This document shows positions 1 through 10,273 of a stretch of DNA of 64,000 bases, piece by piece. The position numbers and the translations under genes were made by a program. A model generated the notes under the pieces. That model was not told the DNA's origin and ran no database searches. It was given only the letters and a program-made list of their open reading frames with translations. Source of the DNA: Helichrysum umbraculigerum (Eukaryota; Streptophyta; Magnoliopsida; Asterales; Asteraceae); the NCBI GenBank assembly GCA_949592205.1, contig CATIUR010000001.1:2184001-2248000 (forward strand), read 5' to 3'. Position 1 is the stretch's first letter. Every line of letters starts with the position of its first letter.

Positions 1-1576
1 ATAAAAGTCAGATTTGTTGACCAGGGGTGGGAATCCGCCGGATTTAAAAGAATCCGCCGGATTCAAGTCAAAAGTCGGAATACGCCGGATTTGAGTGAAT
101 CCGCCGTATTCAATTAGTTTCGAGGGAATCCGCCGGATTAAATCGAATACGCCGGATTCGTTTGTGTTCATCAGATAGTTCGTGCGAAGCTTTGGAATAC
201 GCCGGATTCATTTGAATCCGGCGTATTCATCCGTGTCTCTTACTCGTTCATCGTTTTAGCCGAAAGTTAGTGTGCGGGTCGGACACGGGAATCCGCCGGA
301 TTCCCTTGAATCCGCCGGATTCGTTTGGTTTTAGGTGGGAATACGCCGGATTCAAAGGAATCCGCCGTATTCGTGGCTCGTTTACAAACTCTGTTCGCGT
401 CTGGTATTATATATACACAAGTTTATTTGGCTCAATCCTTTACACAATGTTACCAAATGTTTATAACAAGTTTATGTGTTGTTTTTCCAAGTTATTACTC
501 CATTTTAAACAAGTTTTTGTGTGTCGATTTTAGTTTTGAAGTTTTGGTTTCTCAAACCCATTTTCAAGAACAATCATCAATCTTTCAAATATATGTGTTA
601 TATGTATAGATTATGATGTTTAAACAAGTTATATAACGAATTTGAAGTAAAGAAATTAAAGAATCGAAAGTTTCTTACAATGAGATAAAAATGGTGAGGA
701 TGAGGGTGAACGGATGATGATGATATGATTATTGTTATAATGTTTAAACTTTGGTTCTGCTACTCTTGTGTTGCCTCTGATCTTGTAAATTTTTAGAGAA
801 AGAGAGGGAGAAGATAGATAGATGAAAGTATGGTGTTGTGTGTGTTGTTGTTGTTGATATGATGAAGGAACGGAGGGAGTAATATATTTCAAACGAGTAT
901 GGGAGATCACAGTTGTGGTCTCTCAATTATTTGAGTTAGGTGCCAGATTTTTGGCACCTCAAATTCAAGTACGGGTATAATTATAGCAATATAAAAATAA
1001 ACATTTTATATTTTTATTTTGTAGGTGTTCCCTTGGTTCGTTATTTATGGTCAGTATAATGATGTTATCATTATTTTAAATAGCTGCACAATTTTGTACA
1101 TTTTACTGCGCGCAGTTAATTGAGCGCCAAATTTCAGTTTATTTAGGATTTCATATTTTGAAGTAATGTTCTAACTTCTTCCAAATGAACAAGAAAATTT
1201 GTATTTTTATGATTTGACGTCGTATGCGCGTTTTAGAATTATTTCTGTTTGTTTTATAATACGTTTTATGTTAAACGTAAAATTAGACCCTTATATCTAT
1301 ATGTTATAGATATATAAATACTCGTAATTAATAATTACATTATTAAGTATTTTTGTATCACGAAACTTTTGTCATTTATTTTTGTCGGGTTCGTTCCGAT
1401 ATATTTGTACGTAACTTTTAATACTTGCTTATTACGTATTACTTTTTGTTTAAAAGTACCAGGCTTGCTAGACTTACATCACATTAAGAAGTTTTGTTAA
1501 AACTTAATCAGGAAATTAGCGTAAGAATGCACATGCTTAAATGTTAATTAATACCTAATTTGGAGAGTTGTCACAC
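1..1576 (-). mobile_element. Partial Tekay-type Ty3/gypsy LTR (right end of an element or solo LTR)
   Basis: Read on the minus strand, an LTR begins with TGTGACA at 1576 and runs off the left edge. Its first 150 bases resemble the start of the LTR at 59982-62574: both share a GGCTT(T)GCTAGACTTAC block, an AGGGAATTAGC-like block and the terminal GTGTCACA/TTGTCACA. Because the minus-strand start faces right, the rest of the element, or a solo LTR, lies to the left, and the sequence from 1577 on is the target, an Athila-like element. The other end and the target duplication are out of view. No coding sequence is expected in it; short ORFs here are chance. Confidence 0.7.
31..372. repeat. Array of 12 palindromic 15-mers inside the LTR
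   Basis: Twelve copies of GAAT(C/A)CGCCG(G/T)ATTC lie in about 340 bases. The commonest form, GAATCCGCCGGATTC, is itself a 7+1+7 palindrome. Copies 7 and 8 (195-209 and 214-228) are exact reverse complements separated by 4 nt, giving a 15-bp stem. Variants with A at position 5 tend to be followed by a variant with T at position 11, so neighbouring units can pair. Confidence 0.9.
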
Positions 1577-2004
1577 CCCTCCTCAGGGATAGCAGGTAAA
1601 GCTCTCATGTGTCTGGGGTGTCTCCTCTGTCTGGGTCTGTGTCGTCTCCTATGTCTAGGTTGCCTCTCAGCAACATGATCCTCAGTCTCGATCCGAGCGT
1701 CCATCCTGAAATAAACATAAAACAGGTAATGCTAAATAGAAAGTGAACAAACGCAGAAAGAACAGATGGAATGCCATCTGATCTTTTTGCACTTGTGTGA
1801 ATAAAACTTATCTCAGATAAAGCTATTTGATTGTCTGATAAGTAGCAAGCCTGCATATATTAGATCAATGATAACAATACTAGATTTAAAAAAATAAACT
1901 AAGAAATAAAAAGGACAGGAAAAGTAAGATAAGCTTGGGGTGCCTCCCAAGAGCGCTTTGTTTAAAGAGTCTTTTAGCTCGACTCTTGTACCTTTCTGGC
2001 TGAC
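1577..2004 (-). other. Athila-like 3' non-coding remnant
   Basis: This stretch follows the integrase stop on the minus strand. It shows no long reading frame; an 83-codon ORF at 1605-1856 has no recognisable motif. A purine-rich CCTGAGGAGGGG (minus) touches the LTR junction at 1577, so it could be part of a target duplication or a chance purine tract. Confidence 0.5.
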
Positions 2005-2976
2005 TCATGGTGGTTCGAAGATAAAGACATCCTCACGAATGGGGAAGTCTTCGATGTAATGCTTTAACCGATGACCATTTACCTTAAAGTTACCTTCTGG
2101 TGATTCGAGTTCGACTGCACCATAAGGGAATACCTTTGAGATTATGAATGGTCCGGTCCATCTGATCTTGAATTTTCCAGAGAACTTTTTGAAACGCGAA
2201 TTGAAGAGAAGGACTTTATCTCCTGGTTTGAACCTTGAGAGTTTAAGTTTGGAATCATGAATTCTCTTGGTTCTGTCTTTGTAGTTCAGGGAGCTTTCAT
2301 ATGCTTGATTTCTTAATTCGGCCAATTCATTTAGTTGCATTTTCCGATGGGAACCTATTATAGAAGTGTCCAGATTGTAGTTCTTCAGCGCCCAGTATGC
2401 TTTGTATTCCAACTCCACTGGTAGGTGACATTCCTTGCCATAAACCAGACGATATGGTGTGGTACCTAAGGATGTTTTGTAAGCAGTTCTGAAGGCCCAC
2501 AACGCATCGTCTAATTTGTCAGCCCACTTATCCCCATGATTTTCGACTGTTCGCTCCAAGATTCTCTTTAAAGCTCTGTTCGTGATCTCTGCTTGTCCAT
2601 TTGTTTGTGGATGATAGGCGGTGGACATTTTGTGAGTGACGCCATACTGCTGCATAACCTTCATGAATTGAGTGTTGCAGAAGTGAGTGCCACGATCACT
2701 TATGATAGCTCTTGGAGTTCCGAATCGACAGAATAGTTGTTTGAGAAACTTTGTTACTACTCTGGCATCATTTGTCGGGAAAGCTTGTGCTTCGGCCCAC
2801 CTGGAGACATAATCGACAACAACTAGAATGTATTCTTTTCCATTAGACTTAGGGAAAGGTCCCATAAAATCTAACCCCCAAATATCAAAGATTTCACAAG
2901 CCTGGATATTAGTGAGTGGCATTTCGTTCCTTGCTGACACATTGCCTTGTCTTTGGCAAATGTCGCAGCGTTTCAC
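2005..2976 (-). CDS. Integrase C-terminal two thirds of the Athila-like pol
   Basis: The frame continues that of 3010-4563 after one TAA. It begins in the HHCC zinc module (the CDICQ pair; its two His lie upstream of the stop, in GGHHAVN). The catalytic core follows with DFMGPFP (first Asp), SDRGTHF (second Asp) and HPQTNGQAE (Glu), so the DDE triad is intact. A C-terminal DNA-binding part has the GDKVLLFNSRF and WTGPF motifs usual in Ty3/gypsy integrases. There is no chromodomain, as expected outside chromoviruses. The enzyme would insert element cDNA in the nucleus, but this copy lies behind a stop codon and is presumably not made. The annotated ATG is only the first Met after the stop, not a true start. 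Confidence 0.88.
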   Translation of the reverse strand: MKRCDICQRQGNVSARNEMPLTNIQACEIFDIWGLDFMGPFPKSNGKEYILVVVDYVSRWAEAQAFPTNDARVVTKFLKQLFCRFGTPRAIISDRGTHFCNTQFMKVMQQYGVTHKMSTAYHPQTNGQAEITNRALKRILERTVENHGDKWADKLDDALWAFRTAYKTSLGTTPYRLVYGKECHLPVELEYKAYWALKNYNLDTSIIGSHRKMQLNELAELRNQAYESSLNYKDRTKRIHDSKLKLSRFKPGDKVLLFNSRFKKFSGKFKIRWTGPFIISKVFPYGAVELESPEGNFKVNGHRLKHYIEDFPIREDVFIFEPP

Positions 2977-3009
2977 CAGGTCATAAGTATCTCGATATAT
3001 GGTTGGCCA

Positions 3010-4563
3010 TTAAAATCCAGAATCATACACCTTTCGTGCTGTTAGGTTAACTGCGTGATGTCCTCCAGTAGGTCCATGGTGGCTTTGTCGAAGGATTTGT
3101 TCTGCTTCCTTCTCATAGACGCATCTTCTAATGATCTGATCAGGGCAAACCTTGAATAGGAAAGGATCGTCCCAATAGTAATTCTTTATGTCGCGGAAGA
3201 ATCTTCGTCTCTGAGATGTCGGCATTCCTTTGGGTATTATATTTCCTACCAGGAAATTAGCATGATCAGCATACCAAGGATCTTTGGATGTGGATCCTTG
3301 ATGGTGTTTGCTGATGTGCATGAGTTGTTCTTCAGGAAACTGGTCTTGAATATCCTTTTCATTAAGCTGCTGTAGTGTAGGATTTTCTAATCGGCTTAGA
3401 TGATCTGCTGCAACGTTTTCTGCTCCTTTCTTATCTTTGATCTCGATATCGAATTCTTGTAGGAGTAGAATCCATCTTAGCATTCTAGGCTTTGGATCTT
3501 GCTTTTTGAAAAGATACTTCAAGGCTGAATGATCTGTATAGACAATAGTCTTGGACAACATAAGATAGGAACAAAATTTATCGAAAGCAAATACTACCGC
3601 AAGCAGCTCCTTCTCTGTGGTTGTGTAATTTTCTTGAGCGTCTGTGAGCGTTTTGCTGGCATAGTATATTGGTTGAAAGTGCTTATCCTTCCTCTGTCCC
3701 AATACAGCTCCAATTGCGAAATCACTGGCGTCGCACATGATCTCAAATGGAAGGCTCCAATCTGGGGCAATCATTATCGGTGCATGTACAAGCTGATCCT
3801 TCAGGTAGTTAAAAGCTTGGAGACATTCATCTGTAAAGGCAAACGGAGTATCTTTTTCAAGAAGATGAGTCATAGGTCGAGAGATCTTAGAGAAATCTTT
3901 GATGAAGCGACGGTAGAATCCGGCGTGACCTGAAAAACTTCGGATGGATTTAACAGAAGTAGGTGGAGGAAGTTTTGAGATAGTTTCAACTTTAGCTTTG
4001 TCAACTTCAATTCCGGCTTTTGATATGCGGTGCCCTAAAACTATTCCGTCTTTTACCATGAAATGGCATTTTTCCCAGTTCAGAACAAGGTTTGATTCTT
4101 CACATCGGGCAAGCATCCTATCCAAGTTGGAAAGACAAGTAGAGAAGAAATCTCCAAAGACTGAGAAGTTGTCCATGAATACCTCCATGCATTGTTCGAT
4201 CATGTCATGGAAAATTGCTACCATGCACCGTTGAAATGTAGGAGGTGCAGTACATAAGCCAAACGACATACGTCGGTAGGCGAAAGTTCCATATGGACAT
4301 GTGAATGTCGTCTTTTCTTGGTCCTTTGGATCGAGAGGAATCTGAAAATAACCGGAGAATCCATCAAGAAAACAGTAGAATTCATTTCCTGATAATCTTT
4401 CCAGCATCTGATCAATGAACGGTAGAGGGAAGTGATCTTTGCGAGTGGCTTCATTTAGTTTTCGGTAATCAATACACACCCTCCAACCGGTGACGGCTCG
4501 TGTTGGAATTAATTCGTTGTTTTCGTTAGCGATAACTGTCATTCCTCCTTTTTTTGGGGACAA
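3010..4563 (-). CDS. Reverse transcriptase, RNase H and integrase N-terminus (Athila-like pol, broken)
   Basis: RT fingers and palm occupy about residues 1-190: WRVCIDYRKLN, then YCFLDGFSGYFQIPL (first catalytic Asp) and VFMDNFSVFG. The last should carry two adjacent Asp; here it is Asp-Asn, so polymerase activity is probably lost. RNase H (about residues 260-390) has MCDASDFAIGAVLGQ, TTEKELLAVVFA and YTDHSALKYLF. The integrase zinc module starts near the end. The frame closes with TAA at 3010 where an aromatic residue is usual, and integrase continues in the same frame beyond it. At the other end the reading frame joins 4526-5593 only through a frameshift in a run of seven A. Confidence 0.88.
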   Translation of the reverse strand: MSPKKGGMTVIANENNELIPTRAVTGWRVCIDYRKLNEATRKDHFPLPFIDQMLERLSGNEFYCFLDGFSGYFQIPLDPKDQEKTTFTCPYGTFAYRRMSFGLCTAPPTFQRCMVAIFHDMIEQCMEVFMDNFSVFGDFFSTCLSNLDRMLARCEESNLVLNWEKCHFMVKDGIVLGHRISKAGIEVDKAKVETISKLPPPTSVKSIRSFSGHAGFYRRFIKDFSKISRPMTHLLEKDTPFAFTDECLQAFNYLKDQLVHAPIMIAPDWSLPFEIMCDASDFAIGAVLGQRKDKHFQPIYYASKTLTDAQENYTTTEKELLAVVFAFDKFCSYLMLSKTIVYTDHSALKYLFKKQDPKPRMLRWILLLQEFDIEIKDKKGAENVAADHLSRLENPTLQQLNEKDIQDQFPEEQLMHISKHHQGSTSKDPWYADHANFLVGNIIPKGMPTSQRRRFFRDIKNYYWDDPFLFKVCPDQIIRRCVYEKEAEQILRQSHHGPTGGHHAVNLTARKVYDSGF

Positions 4564-5593
4564 CTTGAACTGGGCTGACCCAAGGGGAATCTGAAATAGG
4601 GTAAATCAGGCCAGCGTCCAAGAGTTTGATAACTTCCTTCTTAACCACTTCTTGAATCTTCGGGTTGACTCTCCTCTGCCTTTGAACTGATGGTTTGAAG
4701 TCGTTTTCCATTAAGATCTTGTGAGTGCAATAGTTCGGACTGATCCCTTGAATGTCAGAAATCTTCCAGGCAATTGCTTTCTTATGTGACTTTAAAACTC
4801 GAATAAGTTTTGCCTTCTCTTCCGGCTTCAGGTCTTTTGATATGATAACTAGTAAGTGTGAAGGTCCTTCGAGAAAAGCGTATTCAAGGTGTGAGGGTAG
4901 TTCCTTCAGCTCCAATTCCGGTGGTTCTTCTATGGAAGGTTTCATCCTTGCAATTTCGTCTCTTTTAAGCTCGTCGAACTTCGTTTGAAATTCTGAATCT
5001 TCTGCAGGGATCTCTGGACTGTCGGCTGATGCTATTTCAACCCATTCTGGTTTATCGGAGAGCTCATATTTTCTTAGCTCGTATTTTGCTTTTGAAGAGT
5101 GAGAGATTGCATTGTCTTCAGTGATTATGGTATCTTTGTTTTCCGTGAATGCAAATCTCTGGAATTGAGCAGAAGAAGATGTGCTGAATGTGATCTCTGG
5201 ATTTGATCTTTCAGATTGTGAAGAAGGTGGTTTAAGCATTGACTCCATCTCTTCGAGAGTCTTCAGAATTTGGTTTTTTGTGAGAGATGAATCGGGTACT
5301 TCCGGAGTGAGGTTTCTTCTTAAGAGAGTGACAGGTGTGCCAGATCCAAGCGGAGCAGCTGTGATAGAACTGTTTAGCTGATTGCTGGATTTCTTTAAAG
5401 GAAATAGCACTTCCTTAGATGCGGTTGGTGGATCCAAGATAGCTGAGCATAGACCTCCATCTTCTTGGCAAAGTCTTCTGGTAGTGATGACCGTGTTTGG
5501 AAGAGAGTTATTGCTGCTTACTGCGAGGATTTCTTCCAGGTGTTCTTCAATTATTTCCTGCATAAAGTCTACAAGACCAAGGTCTTCTCCCAC
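4526..5593 (-). CDS. Linker and N-terminal RT segment of the Athila-like pol
   Basis: The first two thirds is a low-complexity, acidic linker without a known domain. The last third (ISPNYCTHKI, a proline- and arginine-rich turn, then DAGLIYPISDSPWVSPVQ) is the typical beginning of a Ty3/gypsy RT, directly upstream of the catalytic palm found in 3010-4563. It ends by a frameshift in the A run near 4555. It is in the same frame as gag-protease (5597-7459), with a single TAA between, so all three pieces were one polyprotein. The ATG at 5593 is only the first Met after that stop. Confidence 0.8.
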   Translation of the reverse strand: MGEDLGLVDFMQEIIEEHLEEILAVSSNNSLPNTVITTRRLCQEDGGLCSAILDPPTASKEVLFPLKKSSNQLNSSITAAPLGSGTPVTLLRRNLTPEVPDSSLTKNQILKTLEEMESMLKPPSSQSERSNPEITFSTSSSAQFQRFAFTENKDTIITEDNAISHSSKAKYELRKYELSDKPEWVEIASADSPEIPAEDSEFQTKFDELKRDEIARMKPSIEEPPELELKELPSHLEYAFLEGPSHLLVIISKDLKPEEKAKLIRVLKSHKKAIAWKISDIQGISPNYCTHKILMENDFKPSVQRQRRVNPKIQEVVKKEVIKLLDAGLIYPISDSPWVSPVQVVPKKRRNDSYR

Positions 5594-5596
5594 AGG

Positions 5597-7459
5597 TTAT
5601 TTCATTAGCTTGTCAACATTGAAGGTGACCTCCTCAGTTCCAACTCGAAGTTTTAAAGATTTTTCATTTACGTCAATGACGGCCTTGGCAGTGTTTAAGA
5701 AAGGCCTGCCAAGGATGAGTAGAACTTCGGTGTCTTCCTCAATGTCCATGACAACAAAATCCACAGGAAAGACGAATTTATCAACACGTACCATAATATC
5801 TTCAGCAATTCCACGAGGGAGTTTAACTGATCTATCGGCTAATTGGATGGTCATACGAGTTGGTAAAAGTTCGCTTAATCCTAATTTCCTATAGAGGGAA
5901 TATGGCATAAGGTTTACACTAGCTCCTAAGTCGGCTAAGGCGTTACTTATTTGAACATCCTGTAGATAACAAGGTATAGTGAAACGGCCAGTATCTCCTA
6001 GCTTTGGGGGTAGTCCTTGTTGCATGATCAAAGAGCACTCTGCATCTAAAGGCAAGTTAACTATTTGTCTAAGCTTTTCTTTATTTGATAAGTGTTCTTT
6101 AAAGAATTTGGCACAACTAGGCATCTCAACTAAAGCATCGAAAAGTTTGACATTTAAGTGTAAGCTTTTAAACATCTCTAGATATTTTCCAAACTGAGTT
6201 TCTTGTTTCTCTTTCTTAAGCCTACCAGGGAAAGGTATACGTGTAGGAATAATAACTTCTGGGGCTTTAGAAGGTGCTGGCTCAGGAGAAGTGACAGATG
6301 TCTTAACTGGTACTGAGTCAGTGAGAGGTGAAGAAATAGAAGGTTCGTTTGTCGGAATATCTATCGATTTCTCATTCTTAGTTTCTTTTCCTCCTCTAGT
6401 GACAACAAGGATATCATCATAATCATAAGATGAATGATGAATAGCTTTGCTAATCGCTTCTTCTCTTTGCTTCTCATCAACTTTTAAAAACAACCTTTTT
6501 ACATTATCCTCCATGTTTTTAACTAAATCGTTTGAAATTCTAAGCAAACTATCAATTTGGTTTTGAAAATCAACAATTTGTTTATTAATATTATTTTGAT
6601 TAACCATGAAGTTATTGAAAATTTCGGTGTTTAGACGAGAAGTCAAATGAGAAGAAGTAGAGGGTGAAGAAAGAACTAACGATTGAGAAGAAGGTAGATT
6701 GGTTGGCCTCTGAATGGAAGATTTTGAATGATGTGCTTGATCAAAAGTTTCACCAGTAGTGGCAAGAATGTCTTCTTTGAACCTTTGGCGTGAGAATAGC
6801 CTTTGAGGTTTCTTCTCGTGTTTGGGTTTAGAAGGTTCTTGCATGTCCTTGACAATTTTAGTGATTGATTTAATTTGAGCTTTCAAAGTGTCCAAGGCAT
6901 TAGAAGTACTCCTTTCCTCCGAAGTTGATTCATCTTGCTCCAAGTCATGTTGATGCATCGTCATCATCTCAATCAACTTCCATGCTTCGTCTGAAGTATG
7001 TAGCATGAAATTTCCGGATGAAGCAGCATCGAGGGTTTGTTGGTGGTGAGGATTCAAACTATTGTAGAATGTGCAGACCAGATTCGTTTCAGCAAACTGA
7101 TGATTCAGACATCTTCCGAGCAAATTCTTAAAGCGTTCCCAAGCAGAGCTTAATGATTCATTATCCCTTTGGAGAAAGTTAGTGATATCATTCTTAAGCT
7201 TGGTTTGTAGGGACGGAGGGAAATATTTAGCCATGAATTTGGTAGCCATCTCCTTCCATGTATGAATCGAATTGGGTTCAAGTTCATAAAACCATGTTTG
7301 TGCTCGAGAAGCTAAAGAATAGGGAAACAAGTGAAGTCGAGTAACTTCATTACTGGATCCCGTTTGTTCGAAGGAATCAGAAAGGTTGATGAATTTATTA
7401 AGATGAGAGTTTGGATTTTCAACCGAAAGACCATGAAATTGACACTGAGATTTAATCAT
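5597..7459 (-). CDS. Gag-protease polyprotein of the Athila-like element
   Basis: A 620-codon frame. Residues 1-200 are a retrotransposon gag capsid (retrotrans_gag type): HLHFSD-like helices with HLNKFINL, SLASRAQTWFYEL, TWKEMATKFMAKYFPP and an AWERFKNLLGRCLNH major-homology-like segment. It would build the cytoplasmic particle. A charged, probably coiled middle (about residues 200-430) follows, without a CCHC knuckle. An aspartic protease occupies about residues 480-615: the active site reads ADLGASVNLMP, with Leu between Asp and Gly as is common in Athila, and the far flap has LLILGRPFLNTA. The Met at 7459 is the first in frame after leader DNA and fits a gag start. The TAA at 5597 separates it from pol. 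Confidence 0.88.
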   Translation of the reverse strand: MIKSQCQFHGLSVENPNSHLNKFINLSDSFEQTGSSNEVTRLHLFPYSLASRAQTWFYELEPNSIHTWKEMATKFMAKYFPPSLQTKLKNDITNFLQRDNESLSSAWERFKNLLGRCLNHQFAETNLVCTFYNSLNPHHQQTLDAASSGNFMLHTSDEAWKLIEMMTMHQHDLEQDESTSEERSTSNALDTLKAQIKSITKIVKDMQEPSKPKHEKKPQRLFSRQRFKEDILATTGETFDQAHHSKSSIQRPTNLPSSQSLVLSSPSTSSHLTSRLNTEIFNNFMVNQNNINKQIVDFQNQIDSLLRISNDLVKNMEDNVKRLFLKVDEKQREEAISKAIHHSSYDYDDILVVTRGGKETKNEKSIDIPTNEPSISSPLTDSVPVKTSVTSPEPAPSKAPEVIIPTRIPFPGRLKKEKQETQFGKYLEMFKSLHLNVKLFDALVEMPSCAKFFKEHLSNKEKLRQIVNLPLDAECSLIMQQGLPPKLGDTGRFTIPCYLQDVQISNALADLGASVNLMPYSLYRKLGLSELLPTRMTIQLADRSVKLPRGIAEDIMVRVDKFVFPVDFVVMDIEEDTEVLLILGRPFLNTAKAVIDVNEKSLKLRVGTEEVTFNVDKLMK

Positions 7460-7740
7460 TTAATGAAGTGTGGCTTAATTTCAAGGTTTTAGTCAGCAGA
7501 TGATACGATTGGTCCTTCTCGTTCCTTTAGCAGTGGCTTGATTGATGAGGCGAGAGTGATACGATTCGTCATAACTTGTTGGTAGAATGTAGAGTTTTGG
7601 AAAAGATGGGTTTAACTAATCTAAAAACGGAAAAGGAAATCTAACCTAAAGACAGGAAAATGAACTTACGGATGATTTTGATCTTCCGAAAGGATCGCTA
7701 AATAACTAAGATAACTAAAAACCTAAAATCGGTCGTTGTA
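7460..7740 (-). other. 5' leader of the Athila-like element
   Basis: This is the non-coding stretch between primer site and gag on the minus strand. No conserved ORF is seen. Confidence 0.6.
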
Positions 7741-7759
7741 GTCCCCGGCAGCGGCGCCA
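7741..7759 (-). promoter_or_regulatory. Primer binding site, tRNA-Asp type
   Basis: On the minus strand it reads TGGCGCCGCTGCCGGGGAC, complementary to the 3' end of plant tRNA-Asp with one likely mismatch. It lies six bases inside the 5' LTR. tRNA-Asp priming is known for Athila. Confidence 0.85.
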
Positions 7760-9603
7760 AAAACGTGTTGCGTCCCGAAGCGGTCGTTGTCACAACGGGA
7801 GCGCACCAGTGGGTTTGTTTTAAATTTATAGAGCTGGGGATATCCTAAGCTAATACTACTTTCAGCCCTAATTAGGTTACTAGGGTAGTAAGCGGTATGT
7901 TGACTCAGGTGTCGTTCTTACACTACAACGGGCATGGGATCTTAGGCGTTTTAATTATCTTTTGTAATCTAGCTAGGGTTTAAAATAAGATTTGATTTGG
8001 TTTGGTTTTATAACTAATCTATTAAAATAAATGCAGGAAAGGAAAGGATGTTTGTACGGAGGCTCAGAGAACAGTGGATACGAGAGTGTTTACTATGACG
8101 CTGGTATATACTTTGAATTAGTAGTTGTGTGTATTAAAGCCACTAGTTATGATGATTAATTCGTTGAGTAACCGGAACTTAAATTAACACGAAGTATTAT
8201 ACCTACGGCAGTTCCTTAGCTTTTCCCACGTATTTAAACGCTATACGAAGTACTGTGCCGTTTTATGGTTTTTCCTTAGCATTGATTCAAATTGCCAGTT
8301 TGCTCATTGGATACCCTATATTATTAATGACGTATAATTACGATCCTATTAAATATCTAACGTAAAGGTCTCTACAATCAGATAAATAATATGTCACATG
8401 GATAGCAATTATATAGTGTCAGATACACCGGAAGTTCTCCAAAATACTGTTCTCTAATCCTATTCCCCAATCTCTGACAAATATGTGTCGGTATCATGGC
8501 ACGAATTGTTGAATAAACAATAATGTGAGCAGGAGTTACCCTACGGAATAGGTTGGATTAACTTGTCTAACGGTCAATTGAATTGTTCATCATTAATCAT
8601 ATAAATCACCATAACTATTATATGCACATTACTCTACTGTATAAACATTAACTTATATCTGAAAACCCTAATCATGCAGTTAAATATAGTAATCGGAGGT
8701 TCAGTTCTAGCATGCAGCATTCATAAGGCAACAATCAAACAAGAACATGCAATAGAAAGGCACACAGATAACTATTCCTATTTCATACCATTTAACATAA
8801 CCAGATGATCGGATCATAAATATCCCGAAAGGTCTCTCAAAGATATTTAATATATGAGCTTGAATCTAACCTATCTTTAATCCTATGCTCCGTATCTCTT
8901 ATGATATAGTTTCAATCTAGAGAATACAGCCATGTCGAGTTCAAATGCTTCATCATACATAGAATAGGTAGAGTACGTACCACTAATAACTGGCCAGGTT
9001 TTAGCAGGAAGTTTCTAACCACAGCATAAGTTGGATAGGTAAACAATTGAGATTCAATTCATAAATTCCGATACAGTTTAATATTCACACAGACAGAGTA
9101 ACAGCATGTTACAATTGGAATCATTATTTCCACAACGGATTGTGCCCACGACTTTCATAGCTTCCACGTTCCGTACTACACACATTCGTGATGGTTCCGG
9201 CGCTATACAAATGAAAGCCGTATAACGTTACCTCCGTTGTTTCATAATGGGTTCATCCCAATTGCATATTAAATCATAACTACTTAAGCATAACCATTAT
9301 CATAGCAAACACATATTTGTCTAGCCTAGTATGGCATCTCTAATGAGCAATACAACGCAAACATAATATAAACAAATCATATTCACGAAATAAAGAAAAG
9401 AGATATAAATATAACCTGAATAAGTATTACAGACAAATCCTCGTGACCCAAAGTCTCGGAGTAACTCCGTACAGACGCTACAACTACCGCTACGCTAACT
9501 AGCTACCCTTTCTATTTCTCCTCTAACTCCTAAGAGTAGTGCTAGAGAGAGAAAGTGAGAATTCTATGAAGAATTGGTGTGTGGAATGAGGTGAATGAGG
9601 CCA

Positions 9604-9613
9604 CTATTTATAG
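9604..9613 (-). promoter_or_regulatory. TATA box of the Athila-like LTR
   Basis: CTATAAATAG on the minus strand, followed about 30-40 bases on by a CA/T-rich start region. It would drive the element transcript toward gag. Confidence 0.65.
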
Positions 9614-9698
9614 GCAAGCCTTGGATCAAAGAGAACAAGTCCACAAGCACACGTACAAGCCAACGAAGCAAAAACGAGGCCATGTGAGACCAAATTAG

Positions 9699-9770
9699 GT
9701 CGTGTACGGCTCTGTACAGGCCGTGTACGGCTCTGTACAGGCCGTGTACGGCCCTGGGGTGGCCGTGTGA
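9699..9770 (-). repeat. Dyad-rich tandem repeat in U3
   Basis: About two and a half copies of a 21-base unit made of GTACGGC, CTGTACAG and GCCGT pieces, rich in GTAC dyads. It sits about 90-160 bases upstream of the TATA box on the minus strand, in an enhancer-like position. Confidence 0.75.
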
Positions 9771-10273
9771 TTTTTCTGACTTTTCTCGCAACTTCGGAAG
9801 GCCGTATCTTCTTCGTTTCGCGTTCGTTTGACTCGATTCTTTCGCCTACGGCTTCGTAATTCTGTTACGCTTCTAATGATGCCAATTTGGTAGAAATTGG
9901 ATGTGTGGGGCCCATGCGTGTCCAAAATATGTTTTGTAGCTTTCGGCTGCGCTGTATCTTGCATAACTTTTTCGTCCTTGATCCGCTTTGAGCAATCCTT
10001 ATATCCACGTTCTCGTAATCTCCATAGCTACAAAATAAGGTAAATGTGAGGTCTTGGTATGGAGTTTACTGTAGATTTAGGGTTTGGCTCAATTTGGTGC
10101 CTATTTCAGTGTATTTTCAGCCCTTTTCGTATAGTTTTGGAAAGTCCGTCAAGTTTTCACCTTTATAACAAAATATGATAAATAATGATGTTTTAAAAAT
10201 GTTTTTGTTATAAAAGGCCTAAATATGGGGTCAATAATGTAGGTAAAAACGTGACGTTTTGCGCTACATCACA

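Larger units (their letters stand above)
1577..10273 (-). mobile_element. Athila-like Ty3/gypsy LTR retrotransposon, 3' end truncated
   Basis: Order on the minus strand: 5' LTR (10273-7766), tRNA-Asp-type primer site (7759-7741), leader, gag-protease, RT-RNase H, integrase, then 430 bases of 3' region cut at 1577 by another LTR. This is the gag-PR-RT-RH-IN order of Ty3/gypsy, and the gag, the D-L-G-A protease and the FMD-type RT motif resemble the Athila lineage. The frame is broken three times (TAA at 5597, frameshift in an A run near 4555, TAA at 3010), and the second RT catalytic Asp is replaced by Asn. It is therefore a dead copy. The 3' LTR is not in the window. Confidence 0.88.
7766..10273 (-). 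mobile_element. 5' LTR of the Athila-like element
   Basis: About 2508 bases. On the minus strand it starts TGTGATGTAGCGC and ends GACGCAACA, with TGT/ACA ends; the start could also be two bases in (10271). It holds a TATA box, a U3 tandem repeat and no ORF of note. The matching 3' LTR is outside the window, so age cannot be estimated. Confidence 0.75.

Noticed and set aside
1577..1600. Athila polypurine tract and own 3' LTR at the left
   Set aside because: The LTR at 1-1576 matches the Tekay-type LTR at 59982, not the Athila LTR at 7766, so the junction is an insertion site.
2005..7459. Endogenous pararetrovirus
   Set aside because: Integrase with a DDE core, LTR and tRNA-Asp primer site are present; there is no movement protein or coat-protein pattern.
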